Origin: Betaproteobacteria bacterium
GTDB taxonomy: Bacteria > Pseudomonadota > Gammaproteobacteria > Burkholderiales > Burkholderiaceae_C
Direction: 5' to 3'
Length of the DNA: 64,000 nucleotides
Assembly (NCBI GenBank): GCA_016704535.1
Contig: JADIZZ010000007.1
Span: 245,948-309,947 of the forward strand
In this document: positions 1-9,261 of the stretch, one piece after another
Layout of the letters: each line of letters opens with the position of its first letter
Numbering within the stretch: position 1 is the first letter of the stretch
Program-made: the position numbers and the translations under genes
Notes under the pieces: generated by a model
Told to the model about the DNA's origin: nothing
The model's database searches: none
What the model saw: the letters and a program-made list of their open reading frames with translations, nothing else

Positions 1-569
1 ATCAGGCTCTTAGGGATGCTCTGCAAGCCGGCCAGGAAGAAGAGGAAGTTGTACGAGATCTGCTTCCACACCGCGGCCATCACGATCAGCGTCATCGCCT
101 GGTTGCTGTTCAGCAGGTGGTTCCATTCGATGCCCACGCTGCGCAGCGCGAAGCTGACGATGCCTATGGACGGCGCGAACATGAAGAGCCACAGCACGCC
201 GGCGACGGCCGGTGCCACCGCATACGGCCAGATCAGCAGCGTCTTGTAGACGTTGGCGCCGCGCAGCACGCGGTCGGCGAAGACCGCCAGCGCCAGCGAC
301 ACCGTGAGGCCGATGCCGGCCACGAGCACCGAGAACACCGCCGTGGTCTTGAACGACGCGAGATAGCTGTCATCCGCCCACAGCCGGCGGAAGTTGTCGA
401 AGCCCACCCACTCGACCGACGTGCCGAAGGCGTCCTGCTGCTGCAGCGACTGCACCAGCGCCTGGCCTGCCGGCCAGAAGAAGAAGACGGCGATGACGGC
501 CACCTGGGGTGCCAGAAGCACCCAAGGCAGCCACCAACTCTTGAAGCGGACGCGCTTTTCGACGGCCAA
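1..569 (-). CDS. ugpA: Glycerol-3-phosphate ABC transporter permease UgpA (C-terminus outside window)
   Basis: Inner-membrane permease that with UgpE forms the channel for sn-glycerol-3-phosphate and its diesters, fed by the periplasmic binding protein UgpB. I translated about 189 codons. The N-terminus (KSWWLPWVLLAPQ), the stretch WPYAVAPAVAGVLW and the run WKQISYNFLFFLAGLQSIP match E. coli UgpA closely, with at least four hydrophobic segments. The EAA loop that docks on the ATPase lies beyond base 1. I chose the TTG start at 569 because it reproduces the UgpA N-terminus and lies 8 nt after the ugpB stop; no in-frame ATG is nearby. It is co-transcribed behind ugpB. Identity is well supported; the start codon is less certain. 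Confidence 0.9.
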   Translation of the reverse strand, partial: MAVEKRVRFKSWWLPWVLLAPQVAVIAVFFFWPAGQALVQSLQQQDAFGTSVEWVGFDNFRRLWADDSYLASFKTTAVFSVLVAGIGLTVSLALAVFADRVLRGANVYKTLLIWPYAVAPAVAGVLWLFMFAPSIGIVSFALRSVGIEWNHLLNSNQAMTLIVMAAVWKQISYNFLFFLAGLQSIPKSL

Positions 570-577
570 GGGAAGGG

Positions 578-1891
578 TCAGCCCTTGTTGGCCTTCTCGA
601 AGCGCTCGAGCTGCTCGTTGCCGCGCTTGACGGCCTCGTCCAGCCCTTCCTTGGGGGTCTTCTTGCCGGCCCAGACCAGCTCCAGTTCCTCGTCGACGAT
701 GGCGCGGATCTGGTTGAAGTTGCCCAGGCGCACGCCGCGCGACTTGTCGGTCGTCTTGCGGATCATCTGGTTGACGGCGGTGTCGGTGCCCGGGTTGGCC
801 TTGTAGAAGCCCGACTTCTCGGTCAGCGCGAACGAGGCCAGCGTGATCGGCAGGTAGCCCGTCTCCTGGTGGCTCTTGGCCTGGATCTCGGCGTTCTGCA
901 GGTAGTTGAAAAAGGCGGCCACGCCCTTGTACTGGGCGGCCGGCTTGCCCGACATCACCCACAGGCTTGCGCCGCCGATGACGGTGTTCTGCGGCGTGCC
1001 GGCCACGTCGGGGTAGTAGGGCAGGGGCGCGATGCCGAAGTCGAACTTGGCGTTCTTCTTGATGCTGGCGTAGGTGGACGAGCTGGCCGTGGCCATCGCG
1101 CACTCACCCGAATGGAAGGACGCGTCGGCCTTGTTGCCGCGGCCCCGGTACTGGAACAGGCCCTGCTTGGACATGTTGGCCAGGTTCTCGATGTGGCGCA
1201 CGTGCAGCGGGCTGTTGAAGGCCAGCCGCGCGCTGGTGCCACCGAAGCCGTTGTTCTGCGTGGCGAACAGGGTGTTGTGCCAGGTCGAGAAGCTCTCGAG
1301 CTGGGTCCAGCTCTGCCAGCTGGTGGTGAAGGGGCAGGCAATGCCGCTGGCCTTGAGCTTGGCGGCGGCCAGCGCCAGCTCGGGCCAGGTCTGCGGCGGC
1401 TTGTTGGGGTCGAGGCCGGCCTTCTTGAACAGGTCCTTGTTGTAGTTCAGCACCGTGGTCGAGCTGTTGAGCGGAAAGCTCAGCATCTGCCCACTCGGCG
1501 CCGTGTAGTAGCCCACCACGGCCGGGATGTAGGCCTTGGGGTCGAACTTGTAGCCGGCGTCGCTCAACACCTTGCCTACGGGCACGATGGCGCCCTTGGC
1601 AGACATCATCGTGGCCGTGCCCACCTCGTAGATCTGCACGATGTGCGGCGCGTTGCCGGCACGGAAGGCGGCGATCGTGGCCGTCATCGATTCGTCGTAG
1701 CTGCCCTTGTAGGTGGGCACCACCTTGTAGTCCTTCTGGCTGGCGTTGAAGCCGTTGGCCAGGCCCGTGACCCAGTCGTTCAGGCCGCCGGTCATCGAGT
1801 GCCACCACTGGATCTCGGTCTGGGCGTGGGCGGGCAGGGCGGCCGTGGCCGCCACGGCCAGCAGGGTGCGAAGGAAGCTGCGCGTTTTCAT
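578..1891 (-). CDS. ugpB: sn-Glycerol-3-phosphate-binding periplasmic protein UgpB
   Basis: Periplasmic solute-binding protein of the Ugp importer, which takes up glycerol-3-phosphate as a carbon or phosphate source. The 437 residues match the family length (E. coli UgpB is 438). Residues 1-22 form a Sec signal peptide ending PAHA. The mature start TEIQWWHSMTGGLNDWV and the motifs PSGQMLSFPLNSSTTVLNYN and WQSWTQLESFSTWHN are typical of UgpB. The open frame extends upstream, but the ATG at 1891 is preceded by GGAG at a good distance and begins the signal peptide, so I use it. First gene of the ugpBA operon, divergent from the oxidoreductase at 2061. Confidence 0.93.
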   Translation of the reverse strand: MKTRSFLRTLLAVAATAALPAHAQTEIQWWHSMTGGLNDWVTGLANGFNASQKDYKVVPTYKGSYDESMTATIAAFRAGNAPHIVQIYEVGTATMMSAKGAIVPVGKVLSDAGYKFDPKAYIPAVVGYYTAPSGQMLSFPLNSSTTVLNYNKDLFKKAGLDPNKPPQTWPELALAAAKLKASGIACPFTTSWQSWTQLESFSTWHNTLFATQNNGFGGTSARLAFNSPLHVRHIENLANMSKQGLFQYRGRGNKADASFHSGECAMATASSSTYASIKKNAKFDFGIAPLPYYPDVAGTPQNTVIGGASLWVMSGKPAAQYKGVAAFFNYLQNAEIQAKSHQETGYLPITLASFALTEKSGFYKANPGTDTAVNQMIRKTTDKSRGVRLGNFNQIRAIVDEELELVWAGKKTPKEGLDEAVKRGNEQLERFEKANKG

Positions 1892-1936
1892 GGGGTCTCC
1901 ATAAGGACGGTTGATGCCAGACAGACGAGTGTGCCG

Positions 1937-1954
1937 GGCATTTGTGACAATGCC
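1937..1954. promoter_or_regulatory. Inverted repeat between divergent ugpB and the FAD/Fe-S oxidase
   Basis: GGCATT, a 6-nt spacer and AATGCC form a perfect 6-bp inverted repeat in the 169-bp region between two divergent transcription units. Size and position suit a dimeric repressor or activator site. I see no clear Pho box or other named operator, so the regulator is unknown. Confidence 0.3.
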
Positions 1955-2060
1955 GGTTCTGTCATGGATGCCGCTGCCGGGGCAACGGGGATAACCCGCC
2001 GACCCCTTCGCCCTACCCTGGGCGCTGCCGTGCTGCTCCGCTAGCATCCTCAATTACCCT

Positions 2061-5000
2061 ATGAATGCTCCGCTGCCTCTGACCGCGCCCCTGGCGTCCC
2101 TGCATCCTGGCACCGACGGCGGTGACGAGCGCGAGGGCCCCACCACCGGCGCGCGGCTGCGCGAGATTCCCTACAACTACACCTCGTTCTCCGACCGCGA
2201 GATCGTGTTGCGCCTGCTGGGCGCGCGCGCCTGGGAGATGCTGAACCTGCTGCGGCAGGAGCGGCGCACCGGGCGCAGCGCGCGCATGCTCTACGAGGTG
2301 CTGGGCGACATCTGGGTGGTGCAGCGCAACCCCTACCTCGAAGAAGACCTGCTCGACAACCCCAAGCGCCGGGCGATGCTGATCGAGGCGCTGAACCACC
2401 GCCTGGGCGAGGTGGCCAAGCGCCGCGACCCGGCCGCCGACCCCCAGCGCGACGCCCTGGTGGGTGAACTGATGGCCGCGGCGCGTGGCGCGGTCGACTC
2501 TTTCGCAGAGCGGTTCCGCGCCGTCTGGGACCTGCGCAAGGCCACGCGTCGTGTACTCGGCCGCCACACGGCCAAGGACAACCTCAAGTTCGACGGCCTG
2601 AGCCGCGTCTCGCACGTCACCGACGCCACCGACTGGCGCATCGAATACCCCTTCGTCGTGCTCACGCCCGACACCGAGGCAGAGATGGCCGCGCTGGTGG
2701 CCGGCTGTATCGAGCTCGGCCTGACCATCATCCCGCGCGGTGGCGGCACCGGCTACAACGGCGGCGCCGTGCCGCTGACCTGGAAGAGCGCGGTCATCAA
2801 CACCGAAAAGCTGGAGGCGCTGGGCGAAGTCGAGATGCTGACGCTGCCGGGGCTGAGTGCCCCCGTGCCGACGATCGAGACCGAGGCCGGCGTCGTCACG
2901 CAACGGGTGGCCGACGCGGCCGAGAAGGCGGGGTACGTCTTCGCGGTGGACCCCACCTCGGCCGAGGCCAGCTGCATCGGCGGCAACATCGCGATGAACG
3001 CCGGCGGCAAGAAGGCGGTGCTGTGGGGCACGGCGCTGGACAACCTGGCCAGCTGGCGCATGGTCACGCCCGACGCCAAATGGCTGGAAGTCACGCGGCT
3101 GAACCACAACCTGGGCAAGATCCACGACGTGGCCGTCGCCAGCTTCGAGCTGAAGACCTTCGACGCCAGCGGCAAGACGCTCGAGCGCACCGAGCGGCTG
3201 GACATCCCCGGCCGCGTCTTCCGCAAGGAAGGGCCTGGGCAAGGACGTCACCGACAAGTTCCTGGCCGGACTGCCCGGCATCCAGAAGGAAGGCTGCGAC
3301 GGCCTGATCACCAGCGCGCGCTGGATCGTGCACCGCATGCCCAGCCACGTGCGTACGGTGTGCCTGGAGTTCTTCGGCAACCCCAAGGACGCGGTGCCGA
3401 GCATCGTCGAGATCAAGGACTACCTGTTCTCGCTGGCCGGTGAAGGTGTACTGCTGGCCGGCCTGGAACACCTCGACGACCGCTACCTGAAAGCGGTGGG
3501 TTACGCCACGAAGAGCAAGCGCGCGCTGAGCGGATCGGGCCTGCCCAAGATGGTGCTGCTGGGCGACATCGTCGGCGACGACGAAAACGCCGTCGCCCGT
3601 GCGGCCAGCGAGGTGGTGCGCATCGCCAACTCGCGCGCTGGCGAGGGCTTCACGGCCGTGAGCGCCGAGGCGCGCAAGAAGTTCTGGTCCGAGCGCAAGC
3701 GCACGGCCGCCATCGCCAAGCACACCAACGCCTTCAAGATCAACGAAGACGTCGTGATCCCGCTGCCGCGCATGGGCGAGTACACCGACGGCATCGAGCG
3801 CATCAACGTCGAGCTGAGCCTGCGCAACAAGCTCGAGCTGGTGGACGCACTGGCCGCCTTCTTCGGCCGCAGCAACCTGCCGCTGGGGCGCAGCGACGAC
3901 GCCGGCGAACTGCCCGGCGCCGAGCTGCTGGAAGACCGCGTGCAGCAGGCGCTGGCGCTTCTGGCCGAGGTGCGCGCGGTGTGGCAGCACTGGCTGTCCC
4001 AGCTCGACATGGTGCAGCCTGGCGAACACGGCCAGCCCGGCGAGACCTGCTTCGCGATGCTGCAGGACTGGCGCTGGCGCGCGAGCTGGAAGACGCAGAT
4101 CCTCAAGCCGCTGCAGGCCCTGCTGGCGGGCGACGCCTTCAAGCCGATGCTCGACGAATGCCACCGCATCCACCAGGAAGTGCTGCGCGGCCGCGTCTGG
4201 GTGGCGCTGCACATGCATGCCGGTGACGGCAACGTGCACACCAACATCCCCGTCAACAGCGACCACTACGCCATGCTGCAAACGGCCCATGAAGCCGTGG
4301 CACGCGTGATGGCGCTGGCGCGGCGCCTGGGCGGCGTGATCAGCGGCGAGCACGGCATCGGCATCACCAAGCTCGAGTTCATGACAGATGCCGAGCTGGC
4401 GCCCTTTGCCGAGTACAAGCGTCGCATCGACCCCGAGGGCCGCTTCAACAAGGGCAAGCTGCTGCGCCGTGACGGCGCCAGCGGTGGCGACGTTCGCGCC
4501 GCCGACCTCAGCGCCGCCTACACGCCCAGCTTCGGGCTGATGGGGCACGAGTCCATCATCATGCAGCAGAGCGACATCGGCGCCATCAGCGACAGCATCA
4601 AGGACTGCCTGCGCTGCGGCAAGTGCAAGCCGGTGTGCGCCACCCACGTGCCGCGGGCCAACCTGCTTTACAGCCCGCGCAACAAGATCCTGGCCACCTC
4701 GCTGCTGATCGAGGCCTTCCTCTACGAAGAGCAGACGCGCCGCGGCATCAGCGTCCAGCACTGGGAAGACTTCGAAGACGTCGCCGACCACTGCACCGTG
4801 TGCCACAAGTGCGAGAGCCCTTGCCCGGTGAAGATCGACTTCGGCGACGTCACCATGAACATGCGCAACCTGTTGCGCAAGATGGGCAAGCAGAGCTTCC
4901 GGCCCGGCAAGGCGGTGGCGATGACCTTTCTGAACGCCACGAACCCGCAGACCATCAAGCTCATGCGCAGCGCCATGGTCGACGTGGGCTTCAAGGCGCA

Positions 5001-6043
5001 GCGCTTCGTGCACGGGCTGCTGAAGCCCTTGGCGCGGGCGCAGACCAGTGCACCGCCGGCGACGCTGGGCGCCGCGCCGCTGAAGGAACAGGTCATCCAC
5101 TTCATCAACAAGAAGATGCCCGGCGGCCTGCCCAAGCGCTCGGCACGTGCGCTGCTGGACATCGAGGACAAGGACTACGTTCCCATCATCCGCAACCCGC
5201 AGGCCACCACGGCCGAGACCGAGGCGGTGTTCTACTTCCCCGGCTGCGGCAGCGAACGCCTGTTCAGCCAGGTGGGCCTGGCCACGCAGGCCATGCTGTG
5301 GCATGCCGGCGTGCAGACCGTGCTGCCGCCGGGCTACCTGTGCTGCGGCTACCCGCAACGCGGCAGCGGGCAGTTCGACAAGGCCGAGAAGATGATCACC
5401 GACAACCGGGTGCTCTTCCACCGTGTCGCCAACACGCTGAACTACCTCGACATCAAGACCGTCGTCGTCAGCTGCGGCACCTGCTACGACCAGCTGCAGG
5501 ACTACAAGTTCGAGGACATCTTCCCCGGCTGCCGCATCGTCGACATCCACGAATACCTTCTTGAGAAGGGCATCACCCTGAATGCCGACAACGCCGCCGG
5601 CTACCTCTATCACGACCCCTGCCACAGCCCGATGAAGCTGCAGGAGCCGATGAAGACCGTGAAGGCGCTGGTCGGCCCGAACGTGCTGAAGAACGAGCGC
5701 TGCTGCGGCGAGAGCGGCACGCTGGGCGTCACGCGCCCCGACATCAGCACGCAGATCCGGTTCCGCAAGGAAGAAGAGCTGAAGAAGGGGTGAAACGGCG
5801 TTGCGTGCGATGCTGGCGCAGAACCCGGCGCTCAGCAGTGCGGCGCAGGCCAACGTGAAGATCCTCACCAGCTGCCCGAGCTGCCTTCAGGGCCTGCAGC
5901 GCTACGAGGACGACATGAAGAGCGGCCTGCTCGAGGCCGACTACATCGTCGTCGAGATGGCCCGCGTGTTGCTGGGCGAAGACTGGTTACAGGCCTACGT
6001 GGCCAAGGCCAATGCCGGCGGCATCGAACGCGTGCTGGTGTAA
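2061..6043 (+). pseudogene. Giant GlcD-GlcF-type FAD-linked oxidase with 4Fe-4S and CCG domains, two +1 frameshifts
   Basis: Reassembled, this is a protein of about 1326 residues fusing a D-2-hydroxyacid (glycolate/D-lactate-like) FAD dehydrogenase to its Fe-S partner. In order: a DUF3683-like N-terminus; an FAD-binding domain (IPRGGGTGYNGGAVPLTW, residues ~225-245); the FAD-oxidase C-terminal domain (HMHAGDGNVHTNIP, ISGEHGIGITK); two 4Fe-4S motifs (CLRCGKCKPVC ~849, CTVCHKCESPCPV ~912); two cysteine-rich CCG domains (YFPGCG...LCCGYP; HDPCHSP...RCCGESG); and a tail with SCPSCLQG. The frame changes at GGG 3231-3233 and at GGGG 5787-5790. Each change is undone by removing one G, and both sides then read as conserved sequence. 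The pieces are 2061-3443, 3328-5793 and 5801-6043. Sequencing error or real decay cannot be told apart here. Confidence 0.85.
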
Positions 6044-6053
6044 TCGAGATCTC

Positions 6054-6458
6054 ATGGAAACCACACCGCAGCCCACCGCCCTCACCGTCCACCAGGCCTC
6101 TCGTGTGCTGGAGGTCAGCTTCGACGACGGCAACACCTACCGCATCCCCTTCGAGCTGATGCGCGTGTACTCGCCCTCGGCCGAGGTGCAGGGTCACGGC
6201 CCCGGGCAGGAGGTGCTGCAGACCGGCAAGCGCGAGGTCGAGATCGTCGAGATCACGCCCGTGGGCCACTACGCCGTGCAGCCACGCTTCTCCGACGGCC
6301 ACGACACCGGCATCTTTTCGTGGAGTTACCTCTACCAGCTGGGCAGCGAAGCGGCCGACCGCTGGCGGCGCTACGAAGAACGGCTGAAAGAAGCCGGCAT
6401 GAGCCGCGATGCACCGATGGTCAAGGCCGGTAGCGGCGGCGCCTGCAGTTCGCACTGA
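6054..6458 (+). CDS. DUF971 domain protein (gamma-butyrobetaine hydroxylase-like N-terminal domain)
   Basis: Small protein of 134 residues made of one DUF971 domain (LEVSFDDGNTYRIPFELMRV, then GHYAVQPRFSDGHDTGIFSW and a YLYQLG segment). The domain is also found at the N-terminus of gamma-butyrobetaine hydroxylases and in proteins linked to Fe-S assembly; the function of the stand-alone form is not established. I chose the ATG at 6054, 10 nt after the preceding stop, over an upstream in-frame start inside the preceding gene. It lies 20 nt before ubiE, a neighbour it often has in Burkholderiales, so it probably shares that transcript. Confidence 0.85.
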   Translation: METTPQPTALTVHQASRVLEVSFDDGNTYRIPFELMRVYSPSAEVQGHGPGQEVLQTGKREVEIVEITPVGHYAVQPRFSDGHDTGIFSWSYLYQLGSEAADRWRRYEERLKEAGMSRDAPMVKAGSGGACSSH

Positions 6459-6478
6459 ATCGGAAAGCGAAACACGCC

Positions 6479-7210
6479 ATGGCCCAGACCCACTTCGGCT
6501 ACCAGACCGTCGACGAGGCAGAAAAGGCCGGCCGCGTGCGCGGTGTCTTCGATTCGGTGGCGTCGAACTACGACCTGATGAACGACGTGCTGTCGCTGGG
6601 CCTGCACCGCGCTTGGAAGGCCTACACGGTGGCAGTGGCCGCCGTGCGCCCGGGCATGCAGGTGCTGGACATCGCTGGCGGCACGGGTGACCTGGCACGC
6701 GCCTTCGCGAAGGCCGCCGGAGAGACCGGCCGCGTCGTGCTCACCGACATCAACGAGGCCATGTTGCGCGTCGGCCGCGACCGCCTGCTCGACGAAGGCG
6801 TGTTGCTGCCCACGGTGGCCTGCGATGCCGAACACCTGCCCTTCCCCGACGCCAGCTTCGACCTCGCGAGCGTGGCCTTCGGCCTGCGCAACATGACGCA
6901 CAAGGAAGCGGCGCTGGCCGAAATGGCGCGGGTGCTCAAGCCCGGCGGCCGGCTGCTGGTGCTGGAATTCTCCAAGCCGGCGCCGCTGCTGCAGAAGCCC
7001 TACGACTGGTATTCGTTCACCTTCATGCCGCTGATGGGCAGGCTCATCGCGAAAGACGCCGAGAGCTACCGCTACCTGGCCGAGAGCATCCGCATGCACC
7101 CCGACCAGGCGGCGCTCGGCGCCATGATGAAGGGCGCGGGCTTCGGGCACGTCGACGTGCACAACCTGGCCGGTGGCATCGTCGCCTTGCACGTGGGCAT
7201 CAAGTGCTGA
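6479..7210 (+). CDS. ubiE: Ubiquinone/menaquinone biosynthesis C-methyltransferase UbiE
   Basis: SAM-dependent C-methyltransferase of ubiquinone synthesis, acting on 2-polyprenyl-6-methoxy-1,4-benzoquinol (and demethylmenaquinol where menaquinone is made). The 243 residues are full length. The N-terminal VRGVFDSVASNYDLMNDVLS and the SAM motif VLDIAGGTGDLA (residues ~61-72) are diagnostic, as are FGLRNMTHKEAAL and the C-terminal VALHVGIKC. It overlaps the next gene by 7 nt, which indicates translational coupling. In related genomes ubiJ and ubiB follow within two genes; here they resume only at 15283. Confidence 0.96.
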   Translation: MAQTHFGYQTVDEAEKAGRVRGVFDSVASNYDLMNDVLSLGLHRAWKAYTVAVAAVRPGMQVLDIAGGTGDLARAFAKAAGETGRVVLTDINEAMLRVGRDRLLDEGVLLPTVACDAEHLPFPDASFDLASVAFGLRNMTHKEAALAEMARVLKPGGRLLVLEFSKPAPLLQKPYDWYSFTFMPLMGRLIAKDAESYRYLAESIRMHPDQAALGAMMKGAGFGHVDVHNLAGGIVALHVGIKC

Positions 7211-7653
7211 ACCGCCTTCGGCGCCTGCGTCATGCGGCGCGCTGGCGCCGTGCAAGGCCGGTCCAGGCCGGGGCTGACTTGCCCCAAGGCGCCGAGGTCG
7301 ATGAACTGCTGCAACTGGCACGCCAGAGCTTCTTGCACCTGCAGGCCGCCTGGGACCGGGCCGACCTCGGTGCCCTGGGTCATCTGGCCACGGCGCCGCT
7401 GCTGGAAGACCTGCGCCGCCAACTCGGGCAGCGCGGTCCCGGCCCCAACCACACCGAGGTGCTGCAACTCGACGCGCGGCTGCTGTCGCTGGATGATCTG
7501 CAGGATGCGCTGATCGCCAGCGTCGAGTTCACGGGCCTGATCCGCGAGCAGCAGGAGCGCGCGGCGATGCCGTTCCGCGAGCTGTGGCTGCTGGCCAACG
7601 TCAAGGCCGTGGGCAATGGCTGGAAGCTGGCCAGGGTGCAGTCGCTGTCTTGA
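7204..7653 (+). CDS. Tim44-domain protein
   Basis: A 149-residue protein with a Tim44-like (SnoaL/NTF2-fold) domain from about residue 35 (DELLQLARQSFLHLQAAWDRADL) to the end (ELWLLANVKAVGNGWKLARVQSL). Related proteins in this order usually carry a signal peptide or membrane segment at the N-terminus. This one starts with a basic, non-hydrophobic stretch, so it is either cytoplasmic or a shortened version. The GTG start at 7204 overlaps the ubiE stop. Function is unknown; the constant neighbourhood with ubi genes suggests a role near the membrane or quinone synthesis, which is inference. Confidence 0.75.
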   Translation: MLNRLRRLRHAARWRRARPVQAGADLPQGAEVDELLQLARQSFLHLQAAWDRADLGALGHLATAPLLEDLRRQLGQRGPGPNHTEVLQLDARLLSLDDLQDALIASVEFTGLIREQQERAAMPFRELWLLANVKAVGNGWKLARVQSLS

Positions 7654-7823
7654 CCTGCGCCGTCCAGGGGCCCCGTCTTTTCGCGCTCCTGGCAGGCGGC
7701 TGCCCATGGGCCAGCAGTAAACTCGACTGCCCTGCAAGGGTGCAGCACCGGCCTGCCTGAGACCTGCGCTGGCACCGCATACGCCAAGCGCGCTGCCACC
7801 GCGAAACCCCAAGGATCCAACGC

Positions 7824-8768
7824 ATGAACCCGAGCTTGCCCGACACTTTCATCCCGAGCCGCCAGGGGAGTCGCCTGCTGGCAGTTCTGGTCAGCGCCTT
7901 GCTGCTGGCCGCCTGTGGCGGGGGCGAAAAGGGCGCGAGCCAGACCGCCGCCAGGGTCAACAAGGACGAGATCACCGTCCAACAGATCAACTTCGTGCTG
8001 CAGCAGCAGCGCGGGCTGAAGCCCGAGCAGGCCGACGCCGCCAGCCGCCAGATCCTCGAGCGCCTGATCGACCAGCAGCTGGCACAGCAGAAGGCCGACG
8101 ACCTGAAGCTCGACCGCGATGCCCGCGTGGTTCAGCAGCTCGAGGCGGCGCGGCGCGAGATTCTGGCCCGCGCCTACACCGAGAAGGTCGGTGAAGCCGC
8201 GCCCAAGCCCACGCCCGAAGAGATCAAGAAGTACTACGACGAGAAGCCGGCGCTGTTCCGCGAACGCCGCGTCTACAGCATCCAGGAAATCGCCATCGAA
8301 GCCACGCCGGCGCAGCTGCCCGAGCTGCGCGACAAGCTGGCTGCTTCGGCCAACATCAATGAGTTCATCGAGTTCCTGAAGGCCAAGGAATTGCGCTTCA
8401 ATGGCAACCAGGCCGTGCGCGCTGCCGAGCAGCTGCCGCTGAACAGCCTGGACACCTTCGCCCGCATGAAGGATGGCCAGGCCCTCATCGTGCCCACCGC
8501 CACCGGTGCACAGGTGGTCGTGCTGGCTGGTTCACGCAGCCAGCCGGTGGGTGAGGAGCAGGCGCGGCCCGCCATCGAGCAGTACCTGCTGAACGAACGC
8601 AAACGCAAGCTGGTGGAAGACGACGTCAAGGCGCTGCGCGCCGCGGCCAAGCTGGAGTACGTCGGCAAGTTCGCAGAGGCCGCCGCCTCGGCCCCGGCCC
8701 CTTCGGCACCGGCAGCCAGCGCTGGGCTGTCGGCCCCTGACGGCAACAAAGGCACGGACCTGAAGTGA
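7824..8768 (+). CDS. epsD: EpsD-family peptidyl-prolyl isomerase-like lipoprotein
   Basis: A 314-residue lipoprotein. The signal peptide ends in the lipobox LLAAC (Cys about residue 31). A SurA/PpiC-type N-domain follows (VNKDEITVQQINFVLQQQ, LERLIDQQLAQQKADD), then a parvulin-like segment (EIKKYYDEKPALFRERRVYS) and an Ala/Pro-rich tail. The arrangement matches the EpsD family encoded in exopolysaccharide loci of betaproteobacteria, where it is thought to help fold export proteins. Classical rotamase active-site residues are not obvious, so enzymatic activity is uncertain. It opens the inserted sugar-related block and has its own 170-bp upstream region. Confidence 0.8.
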   Translation: MNPSLPDTFIPSRQGSRLLAVLVSALLLAACGGGEKGASQTAARVNKDEITVQQINFVLQQQRGLKPEQADAASRQILERLIDQQLAQQKADDLKLDRDARVVQQLEAARREILARAYTEKVGEAAPKPTPEEIKKYYDEKPALFRERRVYSIQEIAIEATPAQLPELRDKLAASANINEFIEFLKAKELRFNGNQAVRAAEQLPLNSLDTFARMKDGQALIVPTATGAQVVVLAGSRSQPVGEEQARPAIEQYLLNERKRKLVEDDVKALRAAAKLEYVGKFAEAAASAPAPSAPAASAGLSAPDGNKGTDLK

Positions 8769-8806
8769 CAGCCGCGCTGCGGCCGACCCTCGGCTCGCTT
8801 TGCGGT

Positions 8807-8980
8807 TATATTACGGGGGTAGATTTGAGCAAGACAGTTTTTGAGACAGTGTTCGGTGTGCCCCGTGCTTGCCCTTCAGGGTGGCCGGGAGTCGGCGGAT
8901 TTCTTGATCGGTGATTCTTCTTGGCCCGCATCTGCACTGCGACAGCATGTGCTGCGCAGCAACCGTGAAAGGAATTCAGT
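8807..8980 (+). promoter_or_regulatory. Cold-shock gene promoter and long 5' leader
   Basis: TATATT at 8807-8812 stands out as AT-rich in this GC-rich sequence and is a plausible -10 element; no good -35 is visible. If it is used, the cold-shock gene has a leader of about 160 nt, as is common for CspA-family genes whose leader refolds at low temperature. A purine-rich GAAAGGAA lies shortly before the ATG as the ribosome-binding site. Confidence 0.4.
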
Positions 8981-9193
8981 ATGACTACGCAAACCGGCAT
9001 CGTGAAGTGGTTCGACGACGGCAAGGGCTTCGGTTTCATCACCCCCGACGGTGGTGGCAAGGATCTCTTCGCCCACTTCAGCGAAATCCAATCCACCGGC
9101 GGCTTCCGCAGCCTGGCCGAAGGCCAGAAGGTGGAGTTCGAGGTGAAGCAGGGCCAGAAGGGCCCGCAAGCCGCAGGCATCAAGTCGATCTGA
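8981..9193 (+). CDS. cspA: CspA-family cold-shock protein
   Basis: A 70-residue single cold-shock domain that binds single-stranded RNA and DNA and melts RNA secondary structure. RNP1 (KGFGFITP) and RNP2 (LFAHFSEI) are intact, and the sequence opens GIVKWFDDGKGFGF as in the family. It is monocistronic: a long leader lies upstream, and a UUCG hairpin and a terminator lie downstream. The symbol denotes the family; bacteria of this group have several paralogues and I cannot say which this is. Confidence 0.95.
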   Translation: MTTQTGIVKWFDDGKGFGFITPDGGGKDLFAHFSEIQSTGGFRSLAEGQKVEFEVKQGQKGPQAAGIKSI

Positions 9194-9205
9194 TCGACTC
9201 GGCAG

Positions 9206-9225
9206 TCAGGGACTTCGGTCCCTGA
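9206..9225 (+). other. Strong UUCG-tetraloop hairpin downstream of the cold-shock gene
   Basis: TCAGGGAC, TTCG and GTCCCTGA make a perfect 8-bp stem closed by C(UUCG)G, one of the most stable RNA tetraloops. It begins 13 nt after the stop codon and precedes the U-tract terminator, so it likely protects the 3' end of the mRNA or assists termination. Confidence 0.75.
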
Positions 9226-9236
9226 GCCACCAAGAA

Positions 9237-9261
9237 CCGCAGCCTCCGCTGCGGTTTTTTT
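9237..9261 (+). terminator. Rho-independent terminator, shared with convergent rmlC
   Basis: CCGCAG, loop CCTCCG and CTGCGG are followed directly by seven T residues (9255-9261). This is a canonical intrinsic terminator for the cold-shock gene. The TAA stop of the convergent rmlC gene (9260-9262) lies inside the T-tract. The upstream AA of the stem would also give the opposite strand a short A/T flank, so some bidirectional use is possible. Confidence 0.85.

Noticed and set aside
3091..5868. A 925-codon open frame on the minus strand opposite the FAD/Fe-S oxidase
   Set aside because: It is rich in His, Val, Gln and Arg with no family motif. It mirrors a real gene on the plus strand; stop codons are rare in this GC-rich sequence.
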